The notes beneath the pieces are model-generated. The model did no database searches. It had not been told where the DNA came from and saw only the letters and a program-made list of their open reading frames with translations. Shown piece by piece: positions 1-9,245 of a DNA stretch of 41,846 nucleotides (position 1 is its first letter; every line of letters begins with the position of its first letter). The position numbers and the translations under genes are program-made. This DNA comes from an uncultured Algoriphagus sp. (GTDB lineage: Bacteria > Bacteroidota > Bacteroidia > Cytophagales > Cyclobacteriaceae): assembly GCA_903952135.1 (NCBI GenBank), contig CAJBER010000198.1, positions 1-41,846 on the forward strand, written 5' to 3'.

Positions 1-574
1 GTCCCACCGCAGCCAAGGAGGCAAAGGAGTTCCCCATACTTTCAATCATCTCCTTCACCTTTACTACCTGTTGCGCTTCTAAGTTCATCGCATCCAATTG
101 AATTTGACGAATCACTTCAGCGTCGTTTTTGCTCATTGCCTCGTAGTATTTTTCATTTAGCTGATTGACTTGCCCCTGGTAGGCATCCATCAATTTTTCC
201 AGCTTTAGCATTTCTTTGCTATCCTGTGAGCCTTCAATTTGGAGGCTATTGGGATCAGAAAAGTTGAACTTCACATCCACATTCTCCTTGTAAAGCGCCA
301 ATTTCACTATCCGTTGTCCATACAGGTTCAATTCGTAAAAAGTTGGGGTTCCAATGGAATCAAATTCAAAGGTGAAATCTCCATTGGACTTGATTTCCAA
401 AGTATCCAATACCTTAGGTCTACTGTCTGTGTATTGGGATAGTACTACCACCCCTTCTGGAGCATTTTGTAGATTCCCGGTAATAACCACTTTGCCAGCT
501 GCAGAATCCGTTTCTCCACAGGAGAACAAGGCCAAGGAGGCACTCACTACAATTCCTAACATAAATTTTCTCAT
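1..574 (-). CDS. DUF4369-type lipoprotein, probably the N-terminal part of a thiol-disulfide oxidoreductase (partial)
   Basis: The open frame starts at ATG 574-572 and runs off the left edge, so only about 191 N-terminal residues are visible. A short signal peptide ends in the lipobox LFSC, with the lipidated Cys at residue 19, followed by GETD. Residues about 28-110 form a beta-rich domain (VVITGNL, then FTFEFDSIG and YELNLYG) typical of the DUF4369 domain that precedes a thioredoxin/AhpC-TSA domain in many Bacteroidota lipoproteins. After it comes a helical, Lys/Glu-rich linker. The CXXC thioredoxin part, if present, lies outside the window, so the redox role is inferred from domain architecture only. 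It follows the gatB frame by 3 bp, suggesting co-transcription with alaS-gatB. Confidence 0.75.
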   Translation of the reverse strand, partial: MRKFMLGIVVSASLALFSCGETDSAAGKVVITGNLQNAPEGVVVLSQYTDSRPKVLDTLEIKSNGDFTFEFDSIGTPTFYELNLYGQRIVKLALYKENVDVKFNFSDPNSLQIEGSQDSKEMLKLEKLMDAYQGQVNQLNEKYYEAMSKNDAEVIRQIQLDAMNLEAQQVVKVKEMIESMGNSFASLAAVG

Positions 575-577
575 CGT

Positions 578-2038
578 TTAATTCGCTAATAAATCCGTTA
601 TAAGTTGGGTGGCTACTTTTGGGTCCGCCTTTCCCTTTGATTTTTTCATCAATTCACCCATAAAAAAGCCCAAGAGACCTTTTTTCCCAGACCTGTATTC
701 GGATACCTTGCCTGGGTTTTCAAGCAATACTTCTTTTGCCAACGGCAGTAAAAAGCTTGCATCACTCTCCTGAATCAGGTTAAGCCTTTGCGCAATGGAC
801 AGAGGTGTAACATTCGGATGCAGCAAAAGTTCAGGAAAAATCTTCTGTGACGCAACAGAAAAGGAAACCTGCCCTTCTTCAACTAGTGCAATCAACTGAG
901 CAATTGCCTCCACCCCAATTGGGAATTTTACATAGGTCATTCCCGTCTCATTCAAATAGGACTTGATGGGACCCATCATCCAATTGGAAGCGGCTTTGTA
1001 ATGCACAGTTTGTGCACAAAGGGCCTCAAACCAGCCTGCTACCTCTTTGGTTTCTGTCAATAATGCGGCATCATACCTGGGTAATCCATATACTTCTATA
1101 AACTTATGGTATAAGACTCTAGGCAAGGCCGGCAGTCCAGCCTATACTTCTTCAATCCATTCTTCTGTAAGGATAACCGGTGGTAAGTCGGGCTCAGGAA
1201 AATACCTGTAATCATTCAATTCCTCCTTAGTGCGCATGCTCGCCGTAACCCCTTTATCCGCATCAAAAGTTCGCGTTTCCGATACAATATCCTGCCCTAC
1301 TTCAAGCAAGCCTACTTGGCGCTCGTATTCAAAATCAATGGCACGACCCAGGTTGCGGAAGGAATTCATGTTTTTTATTTCCACTTTCTTCCCTAAGGTT
1401 TCCGAACCATGAAATCTAACCGACACGTTGGCATCACAGCGAAGAGATCCTTCTTCCATGTTGCCATCGCAAATCCCTAGGTACATGACCATCTTTCGAA
1501 TCTCTGCTAAAAATACTACCGCCTCTTCGGAAGATCGAAGACAAGGTTCGGTCACCAATTCAATCAATGCAGTACCCGCTCGATTGTAATCGACCCAACT
1601 CTCCTCTCGCTCCGGAGAATGAATCAATTTACCAGCATCTTCTTCCAAATGAATTCGATTCAGTTGAATTTCTCGCTCAGTGCCATCCTCCAAAGTTAGG
1701 GTAACATTACCCCCTACACAGATTGGCTCCTTGTCCTGCGTGATTTGGTATCCCTTGGGTAGATCTGGATAAAAGTAATTCTTCCGATCAAAACTGCTTT
1801 TTCTGCTTATTTGAGATTCACATGCCAAACCCATACGCACAGCAAACTCTAGCGCACGTAAGTTTAGTTTGGGCAAGGTGCCAGGATGCCCTAGCGTAAT
1901 GACTGAAACCTGGGTATTGGCTTGAGCACCAAAATTATTGGCATCTCCAGCAAACAGTTTACTCGAGGTAGCCAATTGCGCATGAACTTCCAGTCCTACC
2001 ACCAATTGGTACTTGTCCATTAGTTCCTGTGTCAACAT
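578..2038 (-). pseudogene. gatB: Aspartyl/glutamyl-tRNA(Asn/Gln) amidotransferase subunit B, interrupted by an in-frame TAG
   Basis: GatB is the kinase/tRNA-binding subunit of GatCAB, which converts Asp-tRNA(Asn) or Glu-tRNA(Gln) to the amide form. The frame from 2038 to the TAA at 578 spans 486 codons before the stop, the normal GatB length, but codon 299 is TAG. The first part (298 aa) has the cradle motifs GLEVH, FDRKNYFYPDLPKGYQ, EEDAGK, CDANVSVR and DYRYFPEPDLPP. The second part carries the helical/YqeY tail (SNWMMG near its residue 46, GFFMGELMKKSKGKA near the end). Both parts are in the same frame, so this is a nonsense change, not a frameshift. Translation could restart at TTG 1126, but a separate tail would be unusual. 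Two normally conserved positions also differ (GTAL for GTPL, TEPC for TEPD). It may be a pseudogene, a read-through gene or a sequencing error. The start could be Met7 (2020). It lies 17 bp after alaS. Confidence 0.85.
1142..1144 (-). other. In-frame amber codon inside gatB
   Basis: Reading the minus strand, the codons are TGG ATT GAA GAA GTA TAG GCT GGA CTG CCG (W I E E V stop A G L P). The downstream residues continue the GatB alignment without insertion or deletion. Homologues recalled from memory have Lys or Arg at about this place (for example ERVRQTIPELP), so AAG to TAG is the simplest single-base route. A short inverted repeat, TAGGC (1144-1140) and GCCTA (1124-1120), includes the stop codon itself. 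Its significance is unknown and its stem is weak. Confidence 0.9.
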
Positions 2039-2055
2039 GGAGTCGTAAAAATCAA

Positions 2056-4680
2056 TTACAACAAGAGGGACTTGGCTTTCGCTACCACTTTAGGCAAGCC
2101 TGCTAGGTCTTTACCACCAGCAGTTGCGAAGAAAGGTTGGCCACCTCCACCGCCTTGGATTTCTTTGGCCAATTCACGAACCAGGTTGCCTGCATGTAGC
2201 CCTGTGGACTCCAATAACGATTCGTCGATAAATACAGCCACTTGAGGGGTATTGCTGATGGAAGCAGCCAAAACAATGCATGCTTTGGAAACCTCATTCT
2301 TTAACTCATACACCAATTTTTTCAAGGAATCAGCATTCGGCAATTCGACTGAAGCAATGAGTATTTGCTTGCCTTCTTTTTCGACAAACTGTCCTTTCAA
2401 CTGCTCCTTCACTCCTGCGGACTTTTCCAAGTGCAAGTGTTCAATTTCTTTTCGCAACTCATTGCGCTCCTGAACTAAGGCTTCTACCGCCTTCACTAGG
2501 TCTCGCGGATTTTTCAATAGCTCCTGCAATTCCTTCACCAGCCCTTCCTGCTCACGCAAGTACTGCTCTGCAGCAGTAGATGTGATCGCTTCGATGCGGC
2601 GTACTCCAGAAGATATAGAACCCTCACTGCTGATTTTAAATAATCCGATTTGGCTAGTCTGTGGGACGTGGGTACCTCCACAGAGTTCCACCGAAAAATC
2701 CCTTCCAAACGTGATTACACGAACAAAATCTCCATATTTCTCCCCAAACAAGGCGGTTGCGCCCTGCTTTTTGGCATCTTCAATAGGCACATTTCGCTGC
2801 TCCACCAGAGCAATATTCTCGCGTACTTTGGTATTGACAATAGCCTCTACCTTCGCCAGTTCTTCCTCCGTCATTTTTCCAAAGTGGGAAAAATCAAATC
2901 GAAGCAACTGCTCGTTCACCAAGGAACCCCGCTGCTGGATGTGATCTCCCAAAACGGACTTCAAGGCAGATTGAAGTAAGTGCGTCGCCGTATGGTTATT
3001 CATGGTAAGCTGGCGCTTTTCGGTATCCACTGCCGCAAAAAACTGGGCTTCAGGATGCTGAGGGAGCTTTTCTACAAAATGAACAATCAGGTCATTCTCT
3101 TTTTTGGTATCCAACACACGAATCTGCTCGGCTTCAGTCTTCAACCAACCCGTATCCCCTATCTGACCTCCACTCTCTGCATAAAAAGGAGTTTTATCCA
3201 AGACAAGCTGGAAGCGATCTCCTTTCTTATCCGAGATGGTTCTGTACTTCACGATTTGTGCATAGGCCTCTAGCGTATCGTAACCGACAAACTCCACTCC
3301 AGCATCTTCATGGACCAACACCCAATCCCCTGTATCTTGCTCAGATGCGGCTCTAGATCGGGTCTTTTGTTTTTCCATTTCTTCCGCAAAGCCTTTTTCA
3401 TCAACTGAAAACCCATTTTCCCGGGCAATCAAAGAAGTAAGGTCTAGTGGGAATCCGAAGGTATCGTACAATTCAAAAGCTGTTTTTCCTGAAATAATCG
3501 CTTCTTTCTTGGCGACCAACTCTGCTTTGATACCATCTAACATGCGAAGTCCATTGTCAAGCGTACGCAAGAAGGAGGCTTCCTCCTCTTGAATCACCTT
3601 TGCAATAAACTCCTGCTGCGCACGGACTTCTGGAAAAATATCTCCAAAATTTGAAGCGATCAAAGGGGTCAACTCGTGCAAGAATGGCTTTTGAAATCCT
3701 AGGAAGGTATAGCCGTAGCGAACCGCTCTACGCAGGATTCTTCGAATCACATATCCTGCCTTGTTATTGGAAGGAATCTGTCCATCGGCAATGGTGAAGG
3801 ATATCGCACGGATATGATCTACAATTACGCGGAAGGCAATATCTGTAGGCTCGTCTTTGCCATAGGTTTTTCCAGACTTAAGTTCCAAGGCTTGGATAAA
3901 CGGCAAGAATAAATCGGTATCGTAATTGGAAGATTTGTGTTGGATCGCACGTACCAAACGCTCAAAACCCATCCCTGTGTCCACGTGAGTGGCTGGGAGA
4001 GGCTTCAAACTTCCTTCCGATAACCTGTTGAACTGCATGAATACCAGGTTCCAGATCTCGATTACTTGTGGATGGTCATTGTTAACCAATTCACGACCTG
4101 GCACAGCAGCACGCTCGGCAGCAGTACGCAAGTCTACGTGGATCTCCGAACAAGGACCGCATGGTCCAGTATCTCCCATTTCCCAGAAGTTGTCCTTCTT
4201 GGAACCCATGATGATGCGGTCTTTTGCTATAATAGTACTCCATAGGTCATAGGCCTCCTGGTCCATAGCCAAGTTATCTCCTTTATCTCCTTGGAATACG
4301 GACACATACAATAAGTCTTTTGGGAGTTTGTATACTTCAGTCAATAGTTCCCAAGCCCACTCAATCGCTTCCTTCTTGAAGTAATCTCCAAAAGACCAGT
4401 TGCCCAGCATCTCAAACATGGTGTGGTGGTAGGTATCTACCCCAACTTCTTCCAAATCGTTGTGCTTACCACTTACACGAAGGCATTTTTGAGAATTGGC
4501 TACTCTTGAGAATTTGGCAACCTCATTTCCTAAAAAAGCATCTTTGAATTGATTCATCCCTGCGTTGGTAAACATCAGGGTGGGGTCATTTTTTACTACA
4601 ATGGGGGAAGATGGAACGTATTGGTGTTGCTTGGATTGAAAAAATTCAATGAACGTACTTCTGATTTTTTTGGCTTCCAT
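2056..4680 (-). CDS. alaS: Alanyl-tRNA synthetase
   Basis: This cytoplasmic class II synthetase charges tRNA(Ala) with alanine and edits mischarged Ser/Gly. At 874 residues it has the usual AlaRS length. The N-terminus (IRSTFIEFF, then FTNAGMNQFKD at about 36-46) is the catalytic core. The editing domain carries HTATH near residues 563-567 and CGGTH near 667-671, which together make the zinc site. A coiled-coil stretch follows, and the C-Ala domain ends with the glycine-rich GGGGGQP motif. The start ATG at 4680 gives the expected N-terminus. A TAAATTTG box lies about 70 bp upstream. It is the first gene of a tightly spaced minus-strand block with gatB and a lipoprotein gene. Nothing looks damaged here, in contrast to gatB. 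Confidence 0.97.
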   Translation of the reverse strand: MEAKKIRSTFIEFFQSKQHQYVPSSPIVVKNDPTLMFTNAGMNQFKDAFLGNEVAKFSRVANSQKCLRVSGKHNDLEEVGVDTYHHTMFEMLGNWSFGDYFKKEAIEWAWELLTEVYKLPKDLLYVSVFQGDKGDNLAMDQEAYDLWSTIIAKDRIIMGSKKDNFWEMGDTGPCGPCSEIHVDLRTAAERAAVPGRELVNNDHPQVIEIWNLVFMQFNRLSEGSLKPLPATHVDTGMGFERLVRAIQHKSSNYDTDLFLPFIQALELKSGKTYGKDEPTDIAFRVIVDHIRAISFTIADGQIPSNNKAGYVIRRILRRAVRYGYTFLGFQKPFLHELTPLIASNFGDIFPEVRAQQEFIAKVIQEEEASFLRTLDNGLRMLDGIKAELVAKKEAIISGKTAFELYDTFGFPLDLTSLIARENGFSVDEKGFAEEMEKQKTRSRAASEQDTGDWVLVHEDAGVEFVGYDTLEAYAQIVKYRTISDKKGDRFQLVLDKTPFYAESGGQIGDTGWLKTEAEQIRVLDTKKENDLIVHFVEKLPQHPEAQFFAAVDTEKRQLTMNNHTATHLLQSALKSVLGDHIQQRGSLVNEQLLRFDFSHFGKMTEEELAKVEAIVNTKVRENIALVEQRNVPIEDAKKQGATALFGEKYGDFVRVITFGRDFSVELCGGTHVPQTSQIGLFKISSEGSISSGVRRIEAITSTAAEQYLREQEGLVKELQELLKNPRDLVKAVEALVQERNELRKEIEHLHLEKSAGVKEQLKGQFVEKEGKQILIASVELPNADSLKKLVYELKNEVSKACIVLAASISNTPQVAVFIDESLLESTGLHAGNLVRELAKEIQGGGGGQPFFATAGGKDLAGLPKVVAKAKSLLL

Positions 4681-4750
4681 GGAAGATAGTCGGTACAGTG
4701 GCTAAAACTAGGTTGAGTGCATCCGGCAAAATTGAGCCTGTTGCAAGCCA

Positions 4751-4758
4751 CAAATTTA
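4751..4758 (-). promoter_or_regulatory. Possible -7 box of the alaS promoter
   Basis: TAAATTTG on the minus strand is an exact match to the Bacteroidota -7 consensus TAnnTTTG, about 70 bp before the alaS ATG. I see no clear TTG/TTTG -33 element about 19 bp further upstream, so this is only a candidate. Confidence 0.3.
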
Positions 4759-4861
4759 ATAGAATTGACTGGCTTATGCACAGGAATTTGAGATTTTGAC
4801 AAAAGGTTCATGGTCTTAATTCCCTTATTTTTCTTCCATTCTCAAGGAAATTCGGAGGGGA

Positions 4862-6013
4862 ATGAAAACAAAAGATTCTGTTTATATTCGTTTTCTGAAC
4901 CCCTTTTCCATGGCCTACCTCGATCAAATTGCCTCACCCACCCTCCTTATTGACGAAAAAATCACGCGAGCCAATCTTGAAAAAATGGCTAGCAAAGCAC
5001 ATCAATCAGGAAAAAAGTTGGTGCCACATTGGAAAACTGCCCAATCTCGTACCGTTGGAAACTGGGCCAAAGACTATGGCATTCGTGAAGTAACGGCTTC
5101 CTCCATCTCCCTAGCAGAATACCTCTGCGGGCAAGGTTGGGAAAGCATTCACATCGCTTTTCCTTTCAATATTCGTGAAATCCCTAGACTAAATCGCCTT
5201 GCGGCAAATCAGGACATTTCGGTACAAGTGGTCAATGCGGCTACTGCGAAGGCACTGGCTGAAGGTCTGACAGAAGATGTTTGGTTTTTTGTAGAATTGG
5301 ATGCGGGCTATGGACGTACAGGGATTCAAGCTTCCGATGAAATCGAGTTAGAAGCGATTTTGACCCATGCAAGTCGTTCGCAACACCTCAAATTCAAGGG
5401 CTTTTACATCCATCCTGGACACACCTACTACGGCAAGGACACGCAAAAAATTCACAAAGAAAGTCAGGAGGCGCTCGCGCAAATGAAAGCGAAGTACCTG
5501 GGTCGCTATCCCAACTTGGTGACCCGATTGGGTGACACGCCTGGATGTGCCGTGATGGAGGATTTTGGTGCAGTGGATGAACTTGGTCCGGGAAACTTTG
5601 TATTTTTTGACTTGATGCAGGTGCAATTGGGAAGTTGTCTGCGGGAAGATATCGCAGTTTGCTTGGCTGTACCTGTAGTGGATATCCGCAAGGATCGCAA
5701 GGAGATTTTAATCCATGGCGGGGGTGTACATTTAGCCAAGGATGTGCTTATTCAGCCCGATGGAACCAAGAATTTTGGAGAGGTAGTCCTGTTAACAGAA
5801 AAAGGTTGGTCGATTCCTAACCACTACTCCTTTGTGAAAAGCATTTCCCAGGAACATGGGATTATTCAGGCTTCTGAGGAGTTATTGAATTCGGTCAAAG
5901 TCGGTGATTTGCTGGGTATCTTACCCGTACATTCTTGCATGACTGCTGATGCCATGGGAAGTTACCTGAGTTTGAATGGACAAAAAATAGACCATGCCGA
6001 AGGCGCACGGTAA
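4862..6013 (+). CDS. D-threonine aldolase / D-serine dehydratase-like PLP enzyme
   Basis: This is a fold-type III PLP enzyme with an alanine-racemase-like N-terminal barrel and a C-terminal D-serine dehydratase-like domain (383 aa from the first ATG). Family members cleave D-threonine-type beta-hydroxy amino acids or dehydrate D-serine. The PLP lysine is probably K58 in PHWKT. A His-x-Cys pair (H357, C359 in VHSCMTADA) matches the metal site of D-serine dehydratase. The Met at 4910 (MAYLDQIASP) begins the conserved region and may be the true start; the 16 extra residues look unconserved, although a purine-rich GGAGGGG lies just before 4862. The residue after KT is Ala where the family usually has His (KTH). 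The exact substrate cannot be told. It is a single gene, divergent from alaS and convergent with the MATE gene. Confidence 0.8.
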   Translation: MKTKDSVYIRFLNPFSMAYLDQIASPTLLIDEKITRANLEKMASKAHQSGKKLVPHWKTAQSRTVGNWAKDYGIREVTASSISLAEYLCGQGWESIHIAFPFNIREIPRLNRLAANQDISVQVVNAATAKALAEGLTEDVWFFVELDAGYGRTGIQASDEIELEAILTHASRSQHLKFKGFYIHPGHTYYGKDTQKIHKESQEALAQMKAKYLGRYPNLVTRLGDTPGCAVMEDFGAVDELGPGNFVFFDLMQVQLGSCLREDIAVCLAVPVVDIRKDRKEILIHGGGVHLAKDVLIQPDGTKNFGEVVLLTEKGWSIPNHYSFVKSISQEHGIIQASEELLNSVKVGDLLGILPVHSCMTADAMGSYLSLNGQKIDHAEGAR

Positions 6014-6063
6014 CTACTCTAGGTTTCAACTTCCTCTTTAGCTTTTCTCCAAGCACGCAGGAA

Positions 6064-7443
6064 TTACACCTTGTTCAATTTCCACTTGCCTTTTCTAAAA
6101 AAGTAAAGGGAAACCAGTGCATGCAAGGAATGGCAAGTTGCTATGGCAATAAATATCCCTACATAACCCAATTCAAGGGGAAAAGCGAGTAGGTAAGCCA
6201 AGGGAACTTCTAGGCCCAGAAGCACTGCGGCATTGATCCAAGCCGGAGTTTTGGTGTCCCCTGCCCCATTGAAGGCTTGGGTCAGCACCATCCCAACTGC
6301 AAAAAAGACATAGCCTAAGGCAATCACCCACAAACCCTGAGCAGCTACATCCCCAATCTCTGGAATACTGGTAAATAAACTGACCAATTGCTTGCTAAAC
6401 AGCAGGTAAATGGCTGTAACGGAGGCCATGAAGATTACATTGTAGCGAACAGTCAGCCACACGGCCAATTCGGCCCGTTTGGTTTTTTGTGCCCCAAGGT
6501 TTTGGCCCACCAAGGTGGCTGCTGCACCTGATAATCCCCAGGCAGGCAAAATGGTGAAGATCAATATCCGAAAAGCAATGGTATAGCCTGCCAAAGCCGC
6601 CGAACCGAATTCAGCATTCATTCGGGTCAAAGCTACCCAGGACATGGAATCAATGAGCGATTGCCCCATGCCTCCCAAAGACAACACAATGATTTTATTG
6701 ATCGTCTCCCAACTTAGGGCAATGTTTTCTCTGAGGATTTTAAGTTTGTGCTTGCCATTGAATAGATGGTACAACTGATACAGTACCCCCATACTCCTTC
6801 CGAAAGTAGTGGCAATGGCCGCTCCATCCAGACCAAATCCTTCCCATGATCCTATACCGAAGATCAACAAGGGATCCAGTACAATATTCAATCCATTCGC
6901 AATCATCAAGGAGCGCATCGCATGATGGGCTTGTCCTGCGCCTCGGAACGCTCCATTGCATAGAAAAAGCAAAAGAATGGCTGTATTGCCAGCAAATACA
7001 ATTTTAGCGTAATTTGACCCTGATTCAATTAATTGTTCCTCGGCCCCCATCAGGCGAAGTAGGTCAGCAGCAAAGGTCCAACCCAAGATCCCGAGCACTA
7101 TGGAAATAATCGCGCCGACCAGCAGCAATTGAAAGGTAACTGACCCAGCATCTTGGTAATTTTTTTCTCCAAATCGTCGAGAAACGAGTGCTGTGGCCGC
7201 CATGCTCAAACCGAAACCTAGCGCATAGGTCAAGACGATGACCGATTCTGTCAACCCTACGGTAGCAATGGCATATTCTCCCAGTTGCGCCACAAAAAAC
7301 AGGTCCACAATCGCAAATGAGGATTCCATCATCATTTCCAAGATCATGGGCAAGGCAAGAATAAAAATGGCAGTCTTCAAGGGAAGACGGGTAAAATCTT
7401 GCTCCTTACCCAAGAGCGCATCTTTAATCAGTTGCCAGGTCAT
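6064..7443 (-). CDS. MATE-family efflux transporter
   Basis: This is a polytopic inner-membrane protein of 459 residues, normal for MATE antiporters that export drugs or metabolites using a Na+ or H+ gradient. It shows two related halves with about 12 hydrophobic segments. The first half begins LPMILEMMMESSFAIVDLFFVAQLG, and the second has typical MATE features such as GLSGAAATLVGQNLGA and NGAGDTKTP. The frame is open back to 7548, but I chose Met 7443 because the 35 extra codons run through a strong terminator hairpin, and MTWQLIKDALLG matches normal MATE N-termini. The substrate cannot be inferred. It follows the acyl-CoA ligase gene on the same strand but is separated from it by that terminator. 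Confidence 0.9.
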   Translation of the reverse strand: MTWQLIKDALLGKEQDFTRLPLKTAIFILALPMILEMMMESSFAIVDLFFVAQLGEYAIATVGLTESVIVLTYALGFGLSMAATALVSRRFGEKNYQDAGSVTFQLLLVGAIISIVLGILGWTFAADLLRLMGAEEQLIESGSNYAKIVFAGNTAILLLFLCNGAFRGAGQAHHAMRSLMIANGLNIVLDPLLIFGIGSWEGFGLDGAAIATTFGRSMGVLYQLYHLFNGKHKLKILRENIALSWETINKIIVLSLGGMGQSLIDSMSWVALTRMNAEFGSAALAGYTIAFRILIFTILPAWGLSGAAATLVGQNLGAQKTKRAELAVWLTVRYNVIFMASVTAIYLLFSKQLVSLFTSIPEIGDVAAQGLWVIALGYVFFAVGMVLTQAFNGAGDTKTPAWINAAVLLGLEVPLAYLLAFPLELGYVGIFIAIATCHSLHALVSLYFFRKGKWKLNKV

Positions 7444-7513
7444 AAAAACTGAGGGAATCAGCGAAGAGTCTTCGCTTCGTATAGAATTCAAATAGGAGCA
7501 CAAAAAAACAAAA

Positions 7514-7537
7514 AAAAACCGCGAAATCGCGGTTTTT
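7514..7537. terminator. Rho-independent terminator after the acyl-CoA ligase gene
   Basis: Stem CCGCG (7519-7523) pairs with CGCGG (7528-7532) around a 4-base loop. It is flanked by A-tracts on one side and T-tracts on the other, so it can work in both orientations. It lies about 23 bp after the ligase stop codon on the minus strand. Confidence 0.85.
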
Positions 7538-7559
7538 AATTGAAACAAGTCTGATTAAT

Positions 7560-9245
7560 TTAGGCTAAGCCCAACTTTTCGAGGTGAGCCTCCTTGATTT
7601 TTCGACGAAGGATTTTACCCACATTGGTTTTTGGAAGTTCGTCCGTGAAAAACACTTCCTTAGGAACCTTGTAATTGGTCAAAAACTCCTTGCAGTGCTC
7701 AAGTACCTTTTCTTCAGTAAGTGACTGGTCTTTCTTGACCACATAGGCAACTACCTTTTCAGTAGACTTTGGATCAGGCATGCCGATCACCCCTACTTCC
7801 AAGACTCCTGGACAGGAAGCCACTACATCTTCTACCTCATTAGGATACACATTGAATCCTGAAACTAGGATCATTTCCTTTTTACGGTCTACAATCTTGG
7901 TATATCCATCGACATCCATTACGCCGATATCCCCAGATTTAAACCAATCTCCATGCATCACAAGGGCGGTTTCCTCGGGTCTATTCCAATAGCCACGCAT
8001 GACCTGCGGACCTTTGATCAAAATCTCTCCTCGCTCACCAAGAGCTACCGGATTGCCCGCATCATCTGCAATCATCACCTCGGTATTGGGCAAAGGCATG
8101 CCAATGGTACCAATTCGCTCGGTTCCATCGATGGGATTGCAAGTGGCCACAGGGGCTGTTTCGGTTAAGCCATAGCCTTCTGCCAAAGGAACACCGGTTA
8201 CTGATTTCCATTTTTCAGCTGTTGCTTTCTGTACCGCCATTCCACCTCCCACGGCAATCTTCAGACCGGAGAAATCCAATTTTCCAAAGGCTTCTTGGTT
8301 CAACAATCCATTGAATAGCGTGTTGACCCCGGTGATGACTGTGAATCGTTTTTTGGCTAAATCACCAATAAAAGCCTTCATATCTCTTGGGTTGGTAATC
8401 AGTACGTTATGTGCACCAATTTTTAACATAGCCAAGCAGTTGACCGTCAAGGCAAAAATGTGGTAGAGCGGCAATGCAGTAATGACGATTTCTTCTTTTT
8501 CCCGCAACTTGGGTTTCATCCAAGCGGAGATTTGCTGCATGTTGGCTACAATATTTCCATGGCTGAGTTCGGCCCCTTTGGAGACTCCTGTGGTACCTCC
8601 AGTGTATTGCAAAAATGCAGGATCATCTAACGTGATGGCCACCTTTGAAAACGAATGTTTGGCTCCCAAAGCCAATGCTTTCTTCAACCCTACCGCCTCA
8701 GGAAGGTTAAATGCTGGCACCATCTTTTTGACGTGCTTGACCACAAGATTGACAATGGCCCCTTTCAGCCCTCCAAGCAAATCGCCCAACTCGGTGACGA
8801 TGATATGCTTGGCCTGAATTTCAGTTTTGATTTTCTCCAGATTGGATGCAAAATTGGCTACAATGACCACCACATCGGCTCCAGAATCATTGAACTGATG
8901 CCTCATTTCGGCAGGGGTATACAGTGGGTTAGTATTCACGACTACCATCCCTGCACATAGCGCACCAAACATCACCACAGGATACTGCAAGACGTTGGGC
9001 ATCTGAATGGCTACTCTAGAGCCCTTTGCCAGTTTAAGTTCTTTAATCAGGTACGAAGCAAACTGTGCACTCAAGCGATCCAATTCTTGGAAAGAAAGGG
9101 TTTTGCCCATGCATTCGTAGGCCACCGAAGAACCATATTTGGCAACACTTTCCTCGAAAAGGGCTGCAACACTGGTATAAGCGGTACAATCCACCTCTTT
9201 AGGGACTGAGGAAGGATAGAATTTAAACCAAGAGAAATCGTTCAT
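7560..9245 (-). CDS. fadD: Long-chain fatty acid-CoA ligase (AMP-binding)
   Basis: This enzyme activates fatty acids to acyl-CoA through an acyl-adenylate, feeding beta-oxidation and lipid synthesis. At 561 residues it matches FadD. The P-loop-like motif YTGGTTGVSKGA lies at about 213-224, the A5 motif is GYGLTETAP, and the A7/A8 region is GDIGVMDVDGYTKIVDRKKEMI. The C-terminal PKTNVGKILRRKIKE contains the adenylation-domain lysine. The N-terminus shows the PxxVPKEVD pattern often seen in FadD. No signal peptide is present; it is cytosolic or membrane-associated. It is transcribed alone, ending in the terminator at 7514-7537. Chain-length preference cannot be read from sequence by eye. Confidence 0.93.
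   Translation of the reverse strand: MNDFSWFKFYPSSVPKEVDCTAYTSVAALFEESVAKYGSSVAYECMGKTLSFQELDRLSAQFASYLIKELKLAKGSRVAIQMPNVLQYPVVMFGALCAGMVVVNTNPLYTPAEMRHQFNDSGADVVVIVANFASNLEKIKTEIQAKHIIVTELGDLLGGLKGAIVNLVVKHVKKMVPAFNLPEAVGLKKALALGAKHSFSKVAITLDDPAFLQYTGGTTGVSKGAELSHGNIVANMQQISAWMKPKLREKEEIVITALPLYHIFALTVNCLAMLKIGAHNVLITNPRDMKAFIGDLAKKRFTVITGVNTLFNGLLNQEAFGKLDFSGLKIAVGGGMAVQKATAEKWKSVTGVPLAEGYGLTETAPVATCNPIDGTERIGTIGMPLPNTEVMIADDAGNPVALGERGEILIKGPQVMRGYWNRPEETALVMHGDWFKSGDIGVMDVDGYTKIVDRKKEMILVSGFNVYPNEVEDVVASCPGVLEVGVIGMPDPKSTEKVVAYVVKKDQSLTEEKVLEHCKEFLTNYKVPKEVFFTDELPKTNVGKILRRKIKEAHLEKLGLA

Noticed and set aside
578-2038. Frameshift or two separate genes at the gatB locus
   Set aside because: Both parts are in the same frame and no bases are missing; the break is a nonsense codon, so a frameshift is ruled out and two true genes are unlikely.
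4596-4811. Small minus-strand ORF overlapping the start of alaS in another frame
   Set aside because: It has no family features, and its far end overlaps the alaS coding region.
7444-7548. Extended N-terminus of the MATE transporter
   Set aside because: The extra codons run through a rho-independent terminator and the added residues do not resemble a MATE start; Met at 7443 fits better.
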